A program made the translations under genes and the position numbers. From the NCBI GenBank assembly GCA_020629915.1, contig JAHDCK010000001.1:1-49847 (forward strand): a stretch of 49,847 nucleotides of DNA. The letters are read 5' to 3'. This document shows, one piece after another, positions 1-6,903 of the stretch. This stretch comes from Saprospiraceae bacterium. Its GTDB lineage: Bacteria > Bacteroidota > Bacteroidia > Chitinophagales > Saprospiraceae. Position 1 is the stretch's first letter. Each line of letters starts with the position of its first letter. The notes under the pieces were generated by a model. The model searched no databases. It was not told the origin of the DNA and saw nothing but the letters and a program-made list of their open reading frames with translations.

Positions 1-51
1 CGACCCCCTGTTCCCAAAACAGGTGCGCTAACCGGACTGCGCTACACCCCG
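1..51 (-). tRNA. tRNA-Pro (anticodon TGG), 3' part cut by window edge
   Basis: Read on the minus strand, the sequence starts at 51 with an acceptor arm CGGGGTG, followed by a D arm and an anticodon stem closed by CTGTT/AACAG around a TGG anticodon. The variable and T arms lie beyond base 1, so the gene is partial. It sits 48 bases downstream of tRNA-Ser on the same strand and is probably co-transcribed with it. Confidence 0.9.
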
Positions 52-98
52 AACAAAGTGTAAATTTAAAAAATGCACACTTTAAAAAATATTTTTTT

Positions 99-190
99 TG
101 GCGGTGAGAGCGGGATTCGAACCCGCGGTACCTCGTTAAAAGTACGCCAGTTTAGCAAACTGGTGGTTTCAGCCACTCACCCATCTCACC
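99..190 (-). tRNA. tRNA-Ser (anticodon GCT), CCA encoded
   Basis: The minus strand folds as a class II tRNA. The acceptor stem is GGTGAGA/TCTCACC, the anticodon stem CCAGT/ACTGG encloses TTGCTAA (anticodon GCT), and a long variable arm precedes a GCGGGTTCGAATCCCGC T arm. The discriminator G is at 102, and 101-99 read CCA, so the 3' CCA appears to be genome-encoded. A good promoter match lies just upstream at 232-261. Confidence 0.95.
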
Positions 191-231
191 GTACAGAAGT
201 TGAAACTTTATCAAAATCTTTTTAAGGACTG

Positions 232-261
232 CAAATTTAGAAACTTTTTATCTTTTGACAA
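232..261 (-). promoter_or_regulatory. Bacteroidetes-type promoter for the tRNA-Ser/tRNA-Pro unit
   Basis: On the minus strand a TTG (259-261) is followed after exactly 19 bases by TAAATTTG (232-239). This matches the Bacteroidetes housekeeping promoter TTTG-N19-TAnnTTTG. The predicted transcript start is near 225, about 35 bases before the mature tRNA-Ser 5' end, as expected for a tRNA precursor. Confidence 0.7.
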
Positions 262-322
262 CCTTTATGCCATAAAAATTTGCATACTCCTTAAATAAAT
301 TTCCGAGGAAAAAAGTTCCCGG

Positions 323-1762
323 CTATCCGTGCAAACTCATTTTTATTTTTTTCTCCAGTTCATCTACCGTATCCTTAAAGAAAGGATCGGTATCCAGAAG
401 ATCGGAAACAGCCTTGCAGGAATATATAACGGTACTGTGATCCCGACCGCCAAAATTTTCTCCAATGGCTTTCAGTGATTGGTTAGTCATATTTTTAGCC
501 AGGTACATGGACAACTGACGAGCAATAACAATAGAGCGTTTCCGGGTTTTGCCCTGCAATTTTTCTACAGAAACATCAAAATGTTCTGCTACGAGTTTTT
601 GGATAAATTCTACTGTGATTTCTTTAGAAATTTGGGAGACAAATTTCTTTATCACATTTTTTGCTAAGTCAATATCAATTTCCTGTCGGTTGAGAGAGGA
701 TTGAGCAATCAGCGAAATCAAAACGCCTTCCAGCTCACGGATATTCTTTTTTATATTAAAACAAATAAATTCTGTAACATTATAAGGTAACTCTACCCCT
801 TCCCGGTTCATTTTCTTTTCTAAAATAGCGATGCGTGTTTCAAAATCCGGCGCACTAAGGTCAGCAGATAATCCCCACTTGAAACGAGAGATAAGTCTTT
901 CTTCCATTCCATCCAAATCCTTAGGCGGACGATCAGATGTAAGGATCAACTGCTTACCACTTTGGTGCAATTGATTAAAAATATGGAAGAAAATTTCCTG
1001 TGTTTTCTTTTTATTCGCCAAAAACTGAATATCATCCACAATGAGGACATCGATCATCTGGTAAAAATTTACGAAGTCATCTGTCGCATTATTTTTAAGG
1101 GACTGAATAAACTGGTTGGTAAATTTTTCAGAGGATACATATAGTACCGTCTTGTTGGGTTGATTTTGTAAAACATCATTCCCGACCGCATGGGCGAGGT
1201 GCGTTTTACCTAATCCTACATCTCCAAAAATAAAAAGCGGGTTGAAGGCCGTTTCCCCCGGCTTTTTAGCCACGGCCATCCCTGCAGAGCGAGCCAATCG
1301 GTTGCAATCGCCCTCTACATAGTTTTTAAAAGTATAAATAGGATTGAGCCTGGACTCAATTTTTAATTTTTTTATACCCGGTATAACAAATGGATTTTTG
1401 ATTTGATCCGTTGGCAGGATAGGGCCGTGATCTTCTTTTTCTGTCACCGGTTGGTTAGCAGATGGGAGCAGTACCTGATACTCCAATCGGCCCTCCGGAC
1501 CCAATTCCTGGTGGATAGATTTTTTTAGCAGATTTACGTAATGTTCTTCCAGCCATTCATAGAAAAACTTGTTAGGCACCTGTATCGTTAATACAGGTCC
1601 TTCCAGCTTGACGGGTCGGATAGGACCGAACCAGGTCTTGAAGCTTTGTTGGTTGACATTTTGCCGAATCACATTCAGGCAGCTGTCCCAAAGTTTTTCA
1701 TAATCCTTAGGCATGTGCACAGATGGTTCAGTTTGTTGGGGGCGAAATTCATTGAACATCAT
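323..1762 (-). CDS. dnaA: Chromosomal replication initiator protein DnaA
   Basis: This is the ATP-dependent initiator that binds DnaA boxes, melts oriC and recruits the replicative helicase. At 479 aa it is of normal family length. Visible features are an N-terminal helicase-interaction domain (residues about 20-100), a variable linker, an AAA+ domain with Walker A GDVGLGKT (180-187) and Walker B LIVDDIQFL (near 240), and a C-terminal DNA-binding domain with the DnaA signature GRDHSTVIYSC. The reading frame starts with two Met codons. The family N-terminus aligns best from YEKLWDSCL, so Met17 (base 1714) is a possible alternative start. It is transcribed alone, toward the tRNA genes. Confidence 0.98.
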   Translation of the reverse strand: MMFNEFRPQQTEPSVHMPKDYEKLWDSCLNVIRQNVNQQSFKTWFGPIRPVKLEGPVLTIQVPNKFFYEWLEEHYVNLLKKSIHQELGPEGRLEYQVLLPSANQPVTEKEDHGPILPTDQIKNPFVIPGIKKLKIESRLNPIYTFKNYVEGDCNRLARSAGMAVAKKPGETAFNPLFIFGDVGLGKTHLAHAVGNDVLQNQPNKTVLYVSSEKFTNQFIQSLKNNATDDFVNFYQMIDVLIVDDIQFLANKKKTQEIFFHIFNQLHQSGKQLILTSDRPPKDLDGMEERLISRFKWGLSADLSAPDFETRIAILEKKMNREGVELPYNVTEFICFNIKKNIRELEGVLISLIAQSSLNRQEIDIDLAKNVIKKFVSQISKEITVEFIQKLVAEHFDVSVEKLQGKTRKRSIVIARQLSMYLAKNMTNQSLKAIGENFGGRDHSTVIYSCKAVSDLLDTDPFFKDTVDELEKKIKMSLHG

Positions 1763-2099
1763 AAAGGTACTTTTTAATTGGTGGCCAAAAGTTATTTTTT
1801 AGTTTTTTTCTTCCTGCGTTCAGGAATTTGCCAAACCAACCGGGGACAGGAAGCCCTTTTAAATAATGAAACCTTCCATTTCATTATTTAAAAAGGTAAG
1901 TACCTGAATCCACGTTGGATTGGTTTCAGTTTAGATATTGTCCTATTAGGAACAATACAAATTTGAGGAGCGCAAGTTAAATGTGTGGTTATGTAGATTG
2001 CTCTCCAAAGAACGAAAATTTTGAGGCAGGAAAAAAATAAAATTTAAACTTTTTGCTAAAATTTAACACTTTTATAAACAAAAAAGTTAAACTAATCAA
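1763..2099. other. dnaA upstream spacer (337 bases) with a long inverted repeat
   Basis: No coding sequence is supported here. The stretch must hold the dnaA promoter and the end of the metallophosphatase transcript. I found only a one-mismatch -10-like TAACTTTT on the minus strand near 1786-1793, without a good partner. The notable element is the inverted repeat at 1855-1896. A smaller dyad, ATTGTCCT/AGGAACAAT, lies near 1937-1956. Confidence 0.5.
1855..1896. repeat. 17-18 bp inverted repeat between ushA half and dnaA
   Basis: CCTTTTAAATAATGAAA (1855-1871) is the reverse complement of TTTCATTATTTAAAAAGG (1879-1896) apart from one extra A, around a 7-base loop. It lies about 200 bases past the stop of the metallophosphatase gene and about 90 bases upstream of dnaA. 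It could terminate the incoming minus-strand transcript, since A/T-rich flanks surround a CCTTTT/AAAAGG base. It could instead be a regulatory dyad for dnaA; the sequence does not decide. Confidence 0.6.
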
Positions 2100-3029
2100 T
2101 TACCTTATAAATTGATTTTTACAGGTAACACAATTCTTTTTCTTGCTCTTTTCAAAGTAAATATCCAGTCGTCCAAGCATAATACCTGCCCAGCCAGCCT
2201 GATTGATAATTACCGGGTGCCCGTTTTTATTTTTTACCGTGGAGTCAGGCTGCTCCATGAATGTGTGGGTGTGTCCGCCTAGAATTAGATCGATGTGATA
2301 ACTATTTTCGGCAAGCACTTTATCAGAAATTTTATCTGATTTATATTCGTAACCCAGATGAGAAAGACATATAATAAAATCACATTTCTCTTCTTCTTTC
2401 AAAATCCGGGCGATTTCGTTAACTTGAGTAATGGGGTCGAGGTATTGGGTATCTCCATATAAGTTACCAGGCACGAGACCTTTTAGCTCAATTCCCACAC
2501 CGGTAACTCCAATTTTTATTTTATCAATATTAAAAATCGTGTAGGGTTTTGTTTTTCCATTCAGGGGTGTATCTGAAAAGTTATAATTACAATTGATAAA
2601 GGGGAATTGGGCGTGGGGTAGTTGTTTAATTAAACCGTCAAGACCAGCATCAAAATCATGATTGCCGAGAGTGGCAGCATCGTATTGCATCAGGGACATC
2701 AGTTTGATTTCCGGCTCTCCTCCAAAGAAATTGAAGTAGGGCGTTCCCTGAAAAATATCTCCGCAGTCAAACAGTAAAACGTGGGGTTCTGCTTGGCGGA
2801 TTTTTTTGATTAAAGCCGCTCGTTTAGCAACTCCTCCCAGACCCTGCCTTTTGCCACCATCCATTGGAAAGGGGTCCAATCGACTGTGAACATCGTTGGT
2901 ATGCAGGACGGTAATTTTGACCATGTCCGGGGCAGCAAGGGCAGCAAAAGGCCAACCTGCAAGTCCGGCTCCGAGGGTCAACCCTCCGGCAGTTTTGAGA
3001 AATGATCGTCTGTTAAGTAAATGCTTCAT
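2100..3029 (-). CDS. Tat-exported metallophosphatase, catalytic half of a split 5'-nucleotidase (UshA-like)
   Basis: This calcineurin-like metallophosphoesterase has the motifs of the UshA/5'-nucleotidase catalytic domain: HTNDVHS (43-49), DCGDIFQG (88-95), GNHDFDAG (122-129) and GGHTHTF (near 252). These bind the di-metal centre that hydrolyses nucleotide phosphate esters. The N-terminus has a twin-arginine signal (RRSFLK, residues 7-12, then a hydrophobic stretch ending ALAA), implying export after folding and metal loading. The protein is 309 aa and lacks the C-terminal substrate-binding domain of full-length UshA. That domain is encoded separately at 3385-4134, upstream on the same strand. 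Substrate specificity cannot be told from sequence. Confidence 0.9.
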   Translation of the reverse strand: MKHLLNRRSFLKTAGGLTLGAGLAGWPFAALAAPDMVKITVLHTNDVHSRLDPFPMDGGKRQGLGGVAKRAALIKKIRQAEPHVLLFDCGDIFQGTPYFNFFGGEPEIKLMSLMQYDAATLGNHDFDAGLDGLIKQLPHAQFPFINCNYNFSDTPLNGKTKPYTIFNIDKIKIGVTGVGIELKGLVPGNLYGDTQYLDPITQVNEIARILKEEEKCDFIICLSHLGYEYKSDKISDKVLAENSYHIDLILGGHTHTFMEQPDSTVKNKNGHPVIINQAGWAGIMLGRLDIYFEKSKKKNCVTCKNQFIR

Positions 3030-3384
3030 TTAAGATTTACCTATGAGGTTTTAGTTTATATAATCAAACTTGGGATGAATATGGGATGTGTAGTAAGAAA
3101 CCTATTTGTAAACTTTTTTGGGATATGGGGGTTTCGCTACGGCCCGATTTCTTTCGTGAGTATAAAGTTACAAAAAGGCCAAAGGAATCAAAAAAGGAAA
3201 TTGAAAATTGCTTGTTAACCACTCGGAGAAGTATTGTTGATAAGTTGTGGAGAAGTAAGATAGCAATTTTTAATTTAAATTGTATTGAGTTGATTGTCAG
3301 CTAGTTGAAAGGGGTAGTAAAATTCACATTAGAAAAAAATCATGGTGGATAAAAACAATGTATTTTTTTTATAGTAATAATGTT
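3030..3384. other. Spacer between the two 5'-nucleotidase halves (355 bases)
   Basis: No convincing gene lies here. Short plus-strand frames of 65-72 codons have no signal, no family resemblance and poor start context. The spacer contains two 8-of-9 matches to the DnaA box on the plus strand (TGTGGAGAA at 3246-3254 and GGTGGATAA at 3344-3352) and a weaker TTAACCACT near 3215. No promoter matching the Bacteroidetes consensus was found for the metallophosphatase, so read-through from the upstream gene is likely. Confidence 0.45.
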
Positions 3385-4134
3385 TTATCGAATTTTTACG
3401 CGCTCGTCCAATTGGCTTTGCAGCTTTCTGCCGGCCTTGTTTTCTGCTGTTACAAATTCAAGAAAGGAGTCCCGCAATAATCGGCCTGTGTTGTCGGTGG
3501 GCCTCGATTTTAAGAAGTCACAACCATCGCCCCCATTTGCGATGTAATCAGATATGCCCATTTTATAAATAGAATTTTTATCAATAGATTTACCCTTGAT
3601 TGTGATGTTTTTAGCTTTTCCATTTGCGATTTCGTAGCGTACCTCGGCACTTATCGGCCAGCCGCCCTTCTCTGCCATCTTATCAAACATCTTTTGCATC
3701 GTAGCAAAATCCAGATGAACGACGACGATCATATTGTCAAAAGGCATTAGTTCATATATTTTTCCTTTAGTTATGTTTCCTTTCGGAAGAGTAGGGATTC
3801 GTAGCCCGCCATAATTTACTACGGCAAAATCAATATCCTGACCATAATAGTCCTCTGTTTTTTGCTTCAGGAGATCACTAACCCAATTGCCTAAGGTAGA
3901 TTCCGGTTTGGCCTTGGTGAGGTTCATTTCAGAAATACCAATTACCTCGTTCATCTCTGCATCGAGTTTTTCCTTATAAGGTTGAATGACTTTTACAATT
4001 TCTTGGTCAGGTTTTATTTCAGATTCAGCAGAGAGTTTATAGGGACCAGATTCAATATTCGAGAGGTAGGTATACTGCTTGCAGGAGGAGAACCCCAATA
4101 TCACAAGCAAAAGGAAAAGGGGAAAACGTTTCAT
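3385..4134 (-). CDS. Lipoprotein with 5'-nucleotidase C-terminal domain (substrate-binding half)
   Basis: This 249-aa protein has a lipoprotein signal peptide (hydrophobic stretch then GFSSC, lipidated Cys18). Its body matches the 5'-nucleotidase C-terminal domain, the part of UshA that binds the nucleotide base: GNWVSDLL, VNYGGLR, GKIYELMPFDN, MGISDYIANGGDG and a C-terminal RL.DSFLEFV segment. It has no metallophosphatase motifs, so it presumably works with the Tat-exported catalytic half 355 bases downstream. Its start lies 47 bases after the stop of the membrane protein gene at 4182-4709, suggesting co-transcription. The split arrangement recurs in Bacteroidetes to my knowledge; the pairing here is inferred from adjacency. 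Confidence 0.88.
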   Translation of the reverse strand: MKRFPLFLLLVILGFSSCKQYTYLSNIESGPYKLSAESEIKPDQEIVKVIQPYKEKLDAEMNEVIGISEMNLTKAKPESTLGNWVSDLLKQKTEDYYGQDIDFAVVNYGGLRIPTLPKGNITKGKIYELMPFDNMIVVVHLDFATMQKMFDKMAEKGGWPISAEVRYEIANGKAKNITIKGKSIDKNSIYKMGISDYIANGGDGCDFLKSRPTDNTGRLLRDSFLEFVTAENKAGRKLQSQLDERVKIR

Positions 4135-4181
4135 TTTATATGTGTTTTATTTTTATAAAAATAACAAAACGAGAAAAAGCT

Positions 4182-4709
4182 CTAAAGGAGAATAGCAGCC
4201 TCTTTTTTAATAGCAGCCAGAGCTTTGTCTGTAGGGGTAACTTGTAACTCCTCCACCCGCACCAGTAATTCCCGGCTAAATTCAAGGCTGTCCGAATCTG
4301 CTGTCATCCTGGAGGCCACCTCATTGATAACATCAACAGTTGTATTGCGAGCCAGTTTTATAATTTGCCAAAGGGTAGGAGAGACGTAAACCTGTTGGGT
4401 AACATTATGTTCATATTCCTGCTGAATAGCGATGAGCAAGGCAAGCCTCAATTCAGCTGTGGTGGTCTCCTTTGCCCGTAGTCGCAAAATAAGGTTAGGT
4501 ATGCTAATTCGTTCGCAATATAGTGATAGTCTTTCATAGGCTTGTAAGCGGAGCGGGACAGTCGCATTTTGCCTGTTTTGCTTCATATCCAGCATGCGCA
4601 CCTGATATTCCTTATTAAAAAAGCTTTTGATTAGATAATAGGCCGTTGCAAACACAACGATGGCCGGGAGGGTTATTTTTACTATTTCTAAAATGGTTTC
4701 TAAAAACAT
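4182..4709 (-). CDS. Conserved Bacteroidetes membrane-anchored protein of unknown function
   Basis: This 175-aa protein has one N-terminal membrane helix (residues about 8-27, IVKITLPAIVVFATAYYLI), then a helical soluble part rich in Arg, Glu and Leu. It ends in a segment containing LATPTDKAL-like residues. It resembles a hypothetical family I have seen only in Bacteroidetes; no function is known to me. The frame extends 17 codons upstream to a TTG, but I chose the ATG at 4709. A well-matched promoter (4748-4778) overlaps the would-be extension, and an inverted repeat GCAAAGC/GCTTTGC sits there too. It is the likely first gene of an operon with the two 5'-nucleotidase halves. Confidence 0.75.
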   Translation of the reverse strand: MFLETILEIVKITLPAIVVFATAYYLIKSFFNKEYQVRMLDMKQNRQNATVPLRLQAYERLSLYCERISIPNLILRLRAKETTTAELRLALLIAIQQEYEHNVTQQVYVSPTLWQIIKLARNTTVDVINEVASRMTADSDSLEFSRELLVRVEELQVTPTDKALAAIKKEAAILL

Positions 4710-4747
4710 ATAATTTTTCTTTATTGCTGTCAGGATGAACAGCGCCG

Positions 4748-4778
4748 CAAAAATAAGCAAAGCCTTTTGCTTTGCAAA
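4748..4778 (-). promoter_or_regulatory. Bacteroidetes-type promoter for the 4709-to-2100 operon
   Basis: On the minus strand TTTG (4775-4778) is followed by exactly 19 bases and then TATTTTTG (4748-4755), a full match to TTTG-N19-TAnnTTTG. Transcription would begin near 4741, about 30 bases before the ATG at 4709. This supports that start over the upstream TTG. Confidence 0.8.
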
Positions 4779-4832
4779 TGATCAATTCGGCAACTTATTT
4801 GTTTATTATAATGTTATTGTACTAAAAAAATA

Positions 4833-4848
4833 CACCTCCCCTGAGGTG
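4833..4848. repeat. Dyad CACCTC-N4-GAGGTG next to the Fe-S carrier promoter
   Basis: CACCTC (4833-4838) and GAGGTG (4843-4848) form a perfect 6-bp inverted repeat ending four bases before the -33 element at 4852. It is the only G+C-rich word in an A/T-rich divergent promoter region, so it could be an operator for an Fe-S or metal regulator. This is inference from position only. Confidence 0.4.
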
Positions 4849-4851
4849 AAA

Positions 4852-4882
4852 TTTGTCAAAGCATCATTTTTCCTTAAATTTG
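4852..4882 (+). promoter_or_regulatory. Bacteroidetes-type promoter for the Fe-S carrier gene
   Basis: TTTG (4852-4855), 19 bases, then TAAATTTG (4875-4882) is an exact match to the Bacteroidetes consensus. A start near 4889 leaves a leader of about 15 bases before the ATG at 4904. It rules out the upstream TTG at 4853, which lies inside the promoter. Confidence 0.85.
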
Positions 4883-4903
4883 CAGAACGATAATAATAAT
4901 AAA

Positions 4904-5260
4904 ATGACAAAAAATACAAATCCTAAAACCGCTCAACCTATAACTTTGACCTTAGGAGCTGTTGAGCAGCTTAAAGCTATTGCCACCGAACAAAATATTC
5001 CGGAGGATCACGGCTTGCGTGTAGGTGTCAAAGGCGGAGGTTGTGCAGGGTTTTCTTATATCCTGGGCTTTGATGTTCAGAAGGAAAAGGATGAGGTTTA
5101 CGAAATTAGTGGCATCAGGGTATTTATGGAAAAGGCTCATGCCATTTATCTGTTGGGTATGGAAATTGATTTTGTATCCGGATTGAATAACCGGGGGTTT
5201 TCCTTTAACAATCCCAATGCAAAAGATTCCTGTGGTTGCGGGACCTCTTTTTCTGCCTAG
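4904..5260 (+). CDS. A-type iron-sulfur carrier protein (IscA/SufA/ErpA family)
   Basis: This 118-aa protein is a typical HesB/IscA-family protein that receives or delivers Fe-S clusters to apo-proteins in the cytoplasm. The three conserved cluster-binding cysteines are present: Cys47 in GGGCAGFSY, and Cys110 and Cys112 in the C-terminal CGCG. The start was set at the ATG preceded by an A/T-rich leader; the longer frame begins with a TTG inside the promoter. It stands alone between a divergent operon and an intrinsic terminator, with no isc or suf partners in the window, so which A-type carrier it is (IscA, SufA or ErpA) cannot be decided. Fe-S subunits such as ActB in this window are plausible clients (inference). 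Confidence 0.93.
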   Translation: MTKNTNPKTAQPITLTLGAVEQLKAIATEQNIPEDHGLRVGVKGGGCAGFSYILGFDVQKEKDEVYEISGIRVFMEKAHAIYLLGMEIDFVSGLNNRGFSFNNPNAKDSCGCGTSFSA

Positions 5261-5278
5261 AATAAAAATTTTCTAATT

Positions 5279-5316
5279 AAAAACGGGTATTTGCACATTG
5301 CAGATACCCGTTTTTA
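5279..5316 (+). terminator. Intrinsic terminator after the Fe-S carrier gene
   Basis: AAAACGGGTAT (5280-5290) pairs with ATACCCGTTTT (5304-5314) around a 13-base loop and is followed by a T-rich run. It begins 19 bases after the stop codon. Confidence 0.85.
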
Positions 5317-5499
5317 TTATAAAAATTCTGTATTTGTTAAGATAACATAAAAAAATCCAATTTCTTTGAAGGAAATTCTTAATAAAATGTTACTAAAGCA
5401 TTTTTTTGTCGTCAAAAGTGACATGACAGTATCTATAAAATCTCCACTAAATCAATTTTAGTAACCAAAACTTAATTTCTTCATTTTAAAACACACATA

Positions 5500-6687
5500 A
5501 TGGATAACTTTTTAGGAACAATTAAAGGATTTTTTGAATATACAGGTTTAAACAATTCTGTAAGTACCATTCTTACAGCATTGTTAATTCTTTTTATAGG
5601 TTGGATTATTGCCAACGCTATTAGAGGACTGGTTCGCAATATGCTGAAGAAAACGAACTGGGACGAAAAATTAATGGGAGGAGCCACCGGAAGTGTTTCT
5701 CCAAATAACTTTTTTGCCAATTTGGTTTATTATCTGATTATGTTGGTCGTCCTACTGACTGTTCTCGAAGTAATGGGAATCAGCCAGGTACTCGATCCAC
5801 TCAAAAATATGCTGAATGAGTTCTTTGGATTTATTCCAAATCTTGTAGCAGCAGGTGTAATCGGATTTATCGGATATATTATCGCTACATTTGTTTCTAA
5901 CCTGATTTCTATGGGCGGAAGCGTAGTAGATAATATTGCGCTTAAATCGGGAATCAAAGACACTAATCGCTTAGTGGACATCCTGAAGAAAGTAGCTTTT
6001 ATTCTGATTCTTTTCCCTTTCATCATTCAGGCATTAAACGCACTTCAATTGGATGCCATCACAGGCCCGGCTAACGAAGTATTGAGTTCTATGTTTAATA
6101 TTCTACCTAACCTGTTAGGAGCAGCAGCCGTCATTGGTTTGTTTGTAATTGGTGGTCGCTTCGTGACTTCTTTCCTACAGGATTTATTGGTAAGCCTGGG
6201 TACGGATACCCTACCTGAGCGTATGCAATTAGGTAGCGTAATGGGGCAAGGACAATCTTTATCCCGCATCATCAGCGGATTGGTTTTCTTTTTCCTCGTT
6301 GCCTTTGGTATCATCACCGGAGTAGAAATGTTACAATTTGACCGCTTGTCTGAAATCCTGAACAATATTTTGGAAATGACCGGACATATCTTGTTTGGAT
6401 TATTGATTATGGTATTGGGTAACTTCATCGCCACAACGGTTCACGGAGCATTGTCTAAGTCAGAAGATAATAAAACGATTGCTACAATAGCAAGATGGGC
6501 TATCCTTGGATTATTCCTGGCTATTTCTCTACGTACAATGGGCATCGCCAACAGCATTGTTGAGTTGGCCTTTGGTTTGACATTAGGAGCTATTGCTATC
6601 GCAGTTGCCCTGGCTTACGGGTTAGGTGGTCGCGAAGCTGCCGGAGAGCACGCAAAAGATATTTTGAATCGCTTTAGAAAGAAATAA
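5500..6687 (+). CDS. MscS-related membrane protein (conserved TM-helix family)
   Basis: This 395-aa, strongly hydrophobic integral membrane protein has about ten predicted helices arranged as repeated units. Each unit has a glycine-rich helix such as LLILFIGWIIANAIRGLVR, LVAAGVIGFIGYIIATF, LLGAAAVIGLFVIGGRF and LLIMVLGNFIA. This repeat is the 'conserved TM helix' found in CmpX-like and other MscS-related proteins. The C-terminal part (FGLTLGAIAIAVALAYGLGG) resembles the MscS pore helix, and the protein ends shortly after in REAAGEHAKDIL. The cytoplasmic beta and mixed domains of true MscS are absent. It probably acts in osmotic or membrane-tension response, but channel activity is inference. 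It is a single-gene unit with its own terminator. Confidence 0.82.
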   Translation: MDNFLGTIKGFFEYTGLNNSVSTILTALLILFIGWIIANAIRGLVRNMLKKTNWDEKLMGGATGSVSPNNFFANLVYYLIMLVVLLTVLEVMGISQVLDPLKNMLNEFFGFIPNLVAAGVIGFIGYIIATFVSNLISMGGSVVDNIALKSGIKDTNRLVDILKKVAFILILFPFIIQALNALQLDAITGPANEVLSSMFNILPNLLGAAAVIGLFVIGGRFVTSFLQDLLVSLGTDTLPERMQLGSVMGQGQSLSRIISGLVFFFLVAFGIITGVEMLQFDRLSEILNNILEMTGHILFGLLIMVLGNFIATTVHGALSKSEDNKTIATIARWAILGLFLAISLRTMGIANSIVELAFGLTLGAIAIAVALAYGLGGREAAGEHAKDILNRFRKK

Positions 6688-6713
6688 TCTTTCATATATT
6701 TAATTAGAAAATT

Positions 6714-6746
6714 AAAAAAGCCGATCCGTCAGGGTCGGCTTTTTTG
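6714..6746 (+). terminator. Intrinsic terminator after the MscS-related gene
   Basis: AAAAAAGCCGATCC (6714-6727) pairs with GGGTCGGCTTTTTT (6732-6745), with one G-T wobble, around a 4-base loop. It lies 26 bases after the stop codon. Confidence 0.9.
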
Positions 6747-6903
6747 TTTTATCTTCTAACCTATGTTTTATTAAAACAACAGAGGTTTTATCTTTACGGG
6801 ATAAATGGTTCTAATGATTTTTCAATTAGAACGGATCCAAGGGTTCAAGTAATAAGAAATTGAATCGCTAGTGTATTTTTAAAATATTTAAAACCAATTT
6901 ATC

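Noticed and set aside
3021-3304. Short plus-strand frames (65 and 72 codons) in the spacer between the 5'-nucleotidase halves
   Set aside because: They overlap each other in different frames, lack signal peptides, membrane helices or family motifs, and partly overlap the metallophosphatase start. Nothing supports translation.
6789-6796. TATCTTTA as a possible -7 element for hutH
   Set aside because: It differs from the consensus at the key G and its spaced partner is TTTT, so it is too weak to list as a promoter.
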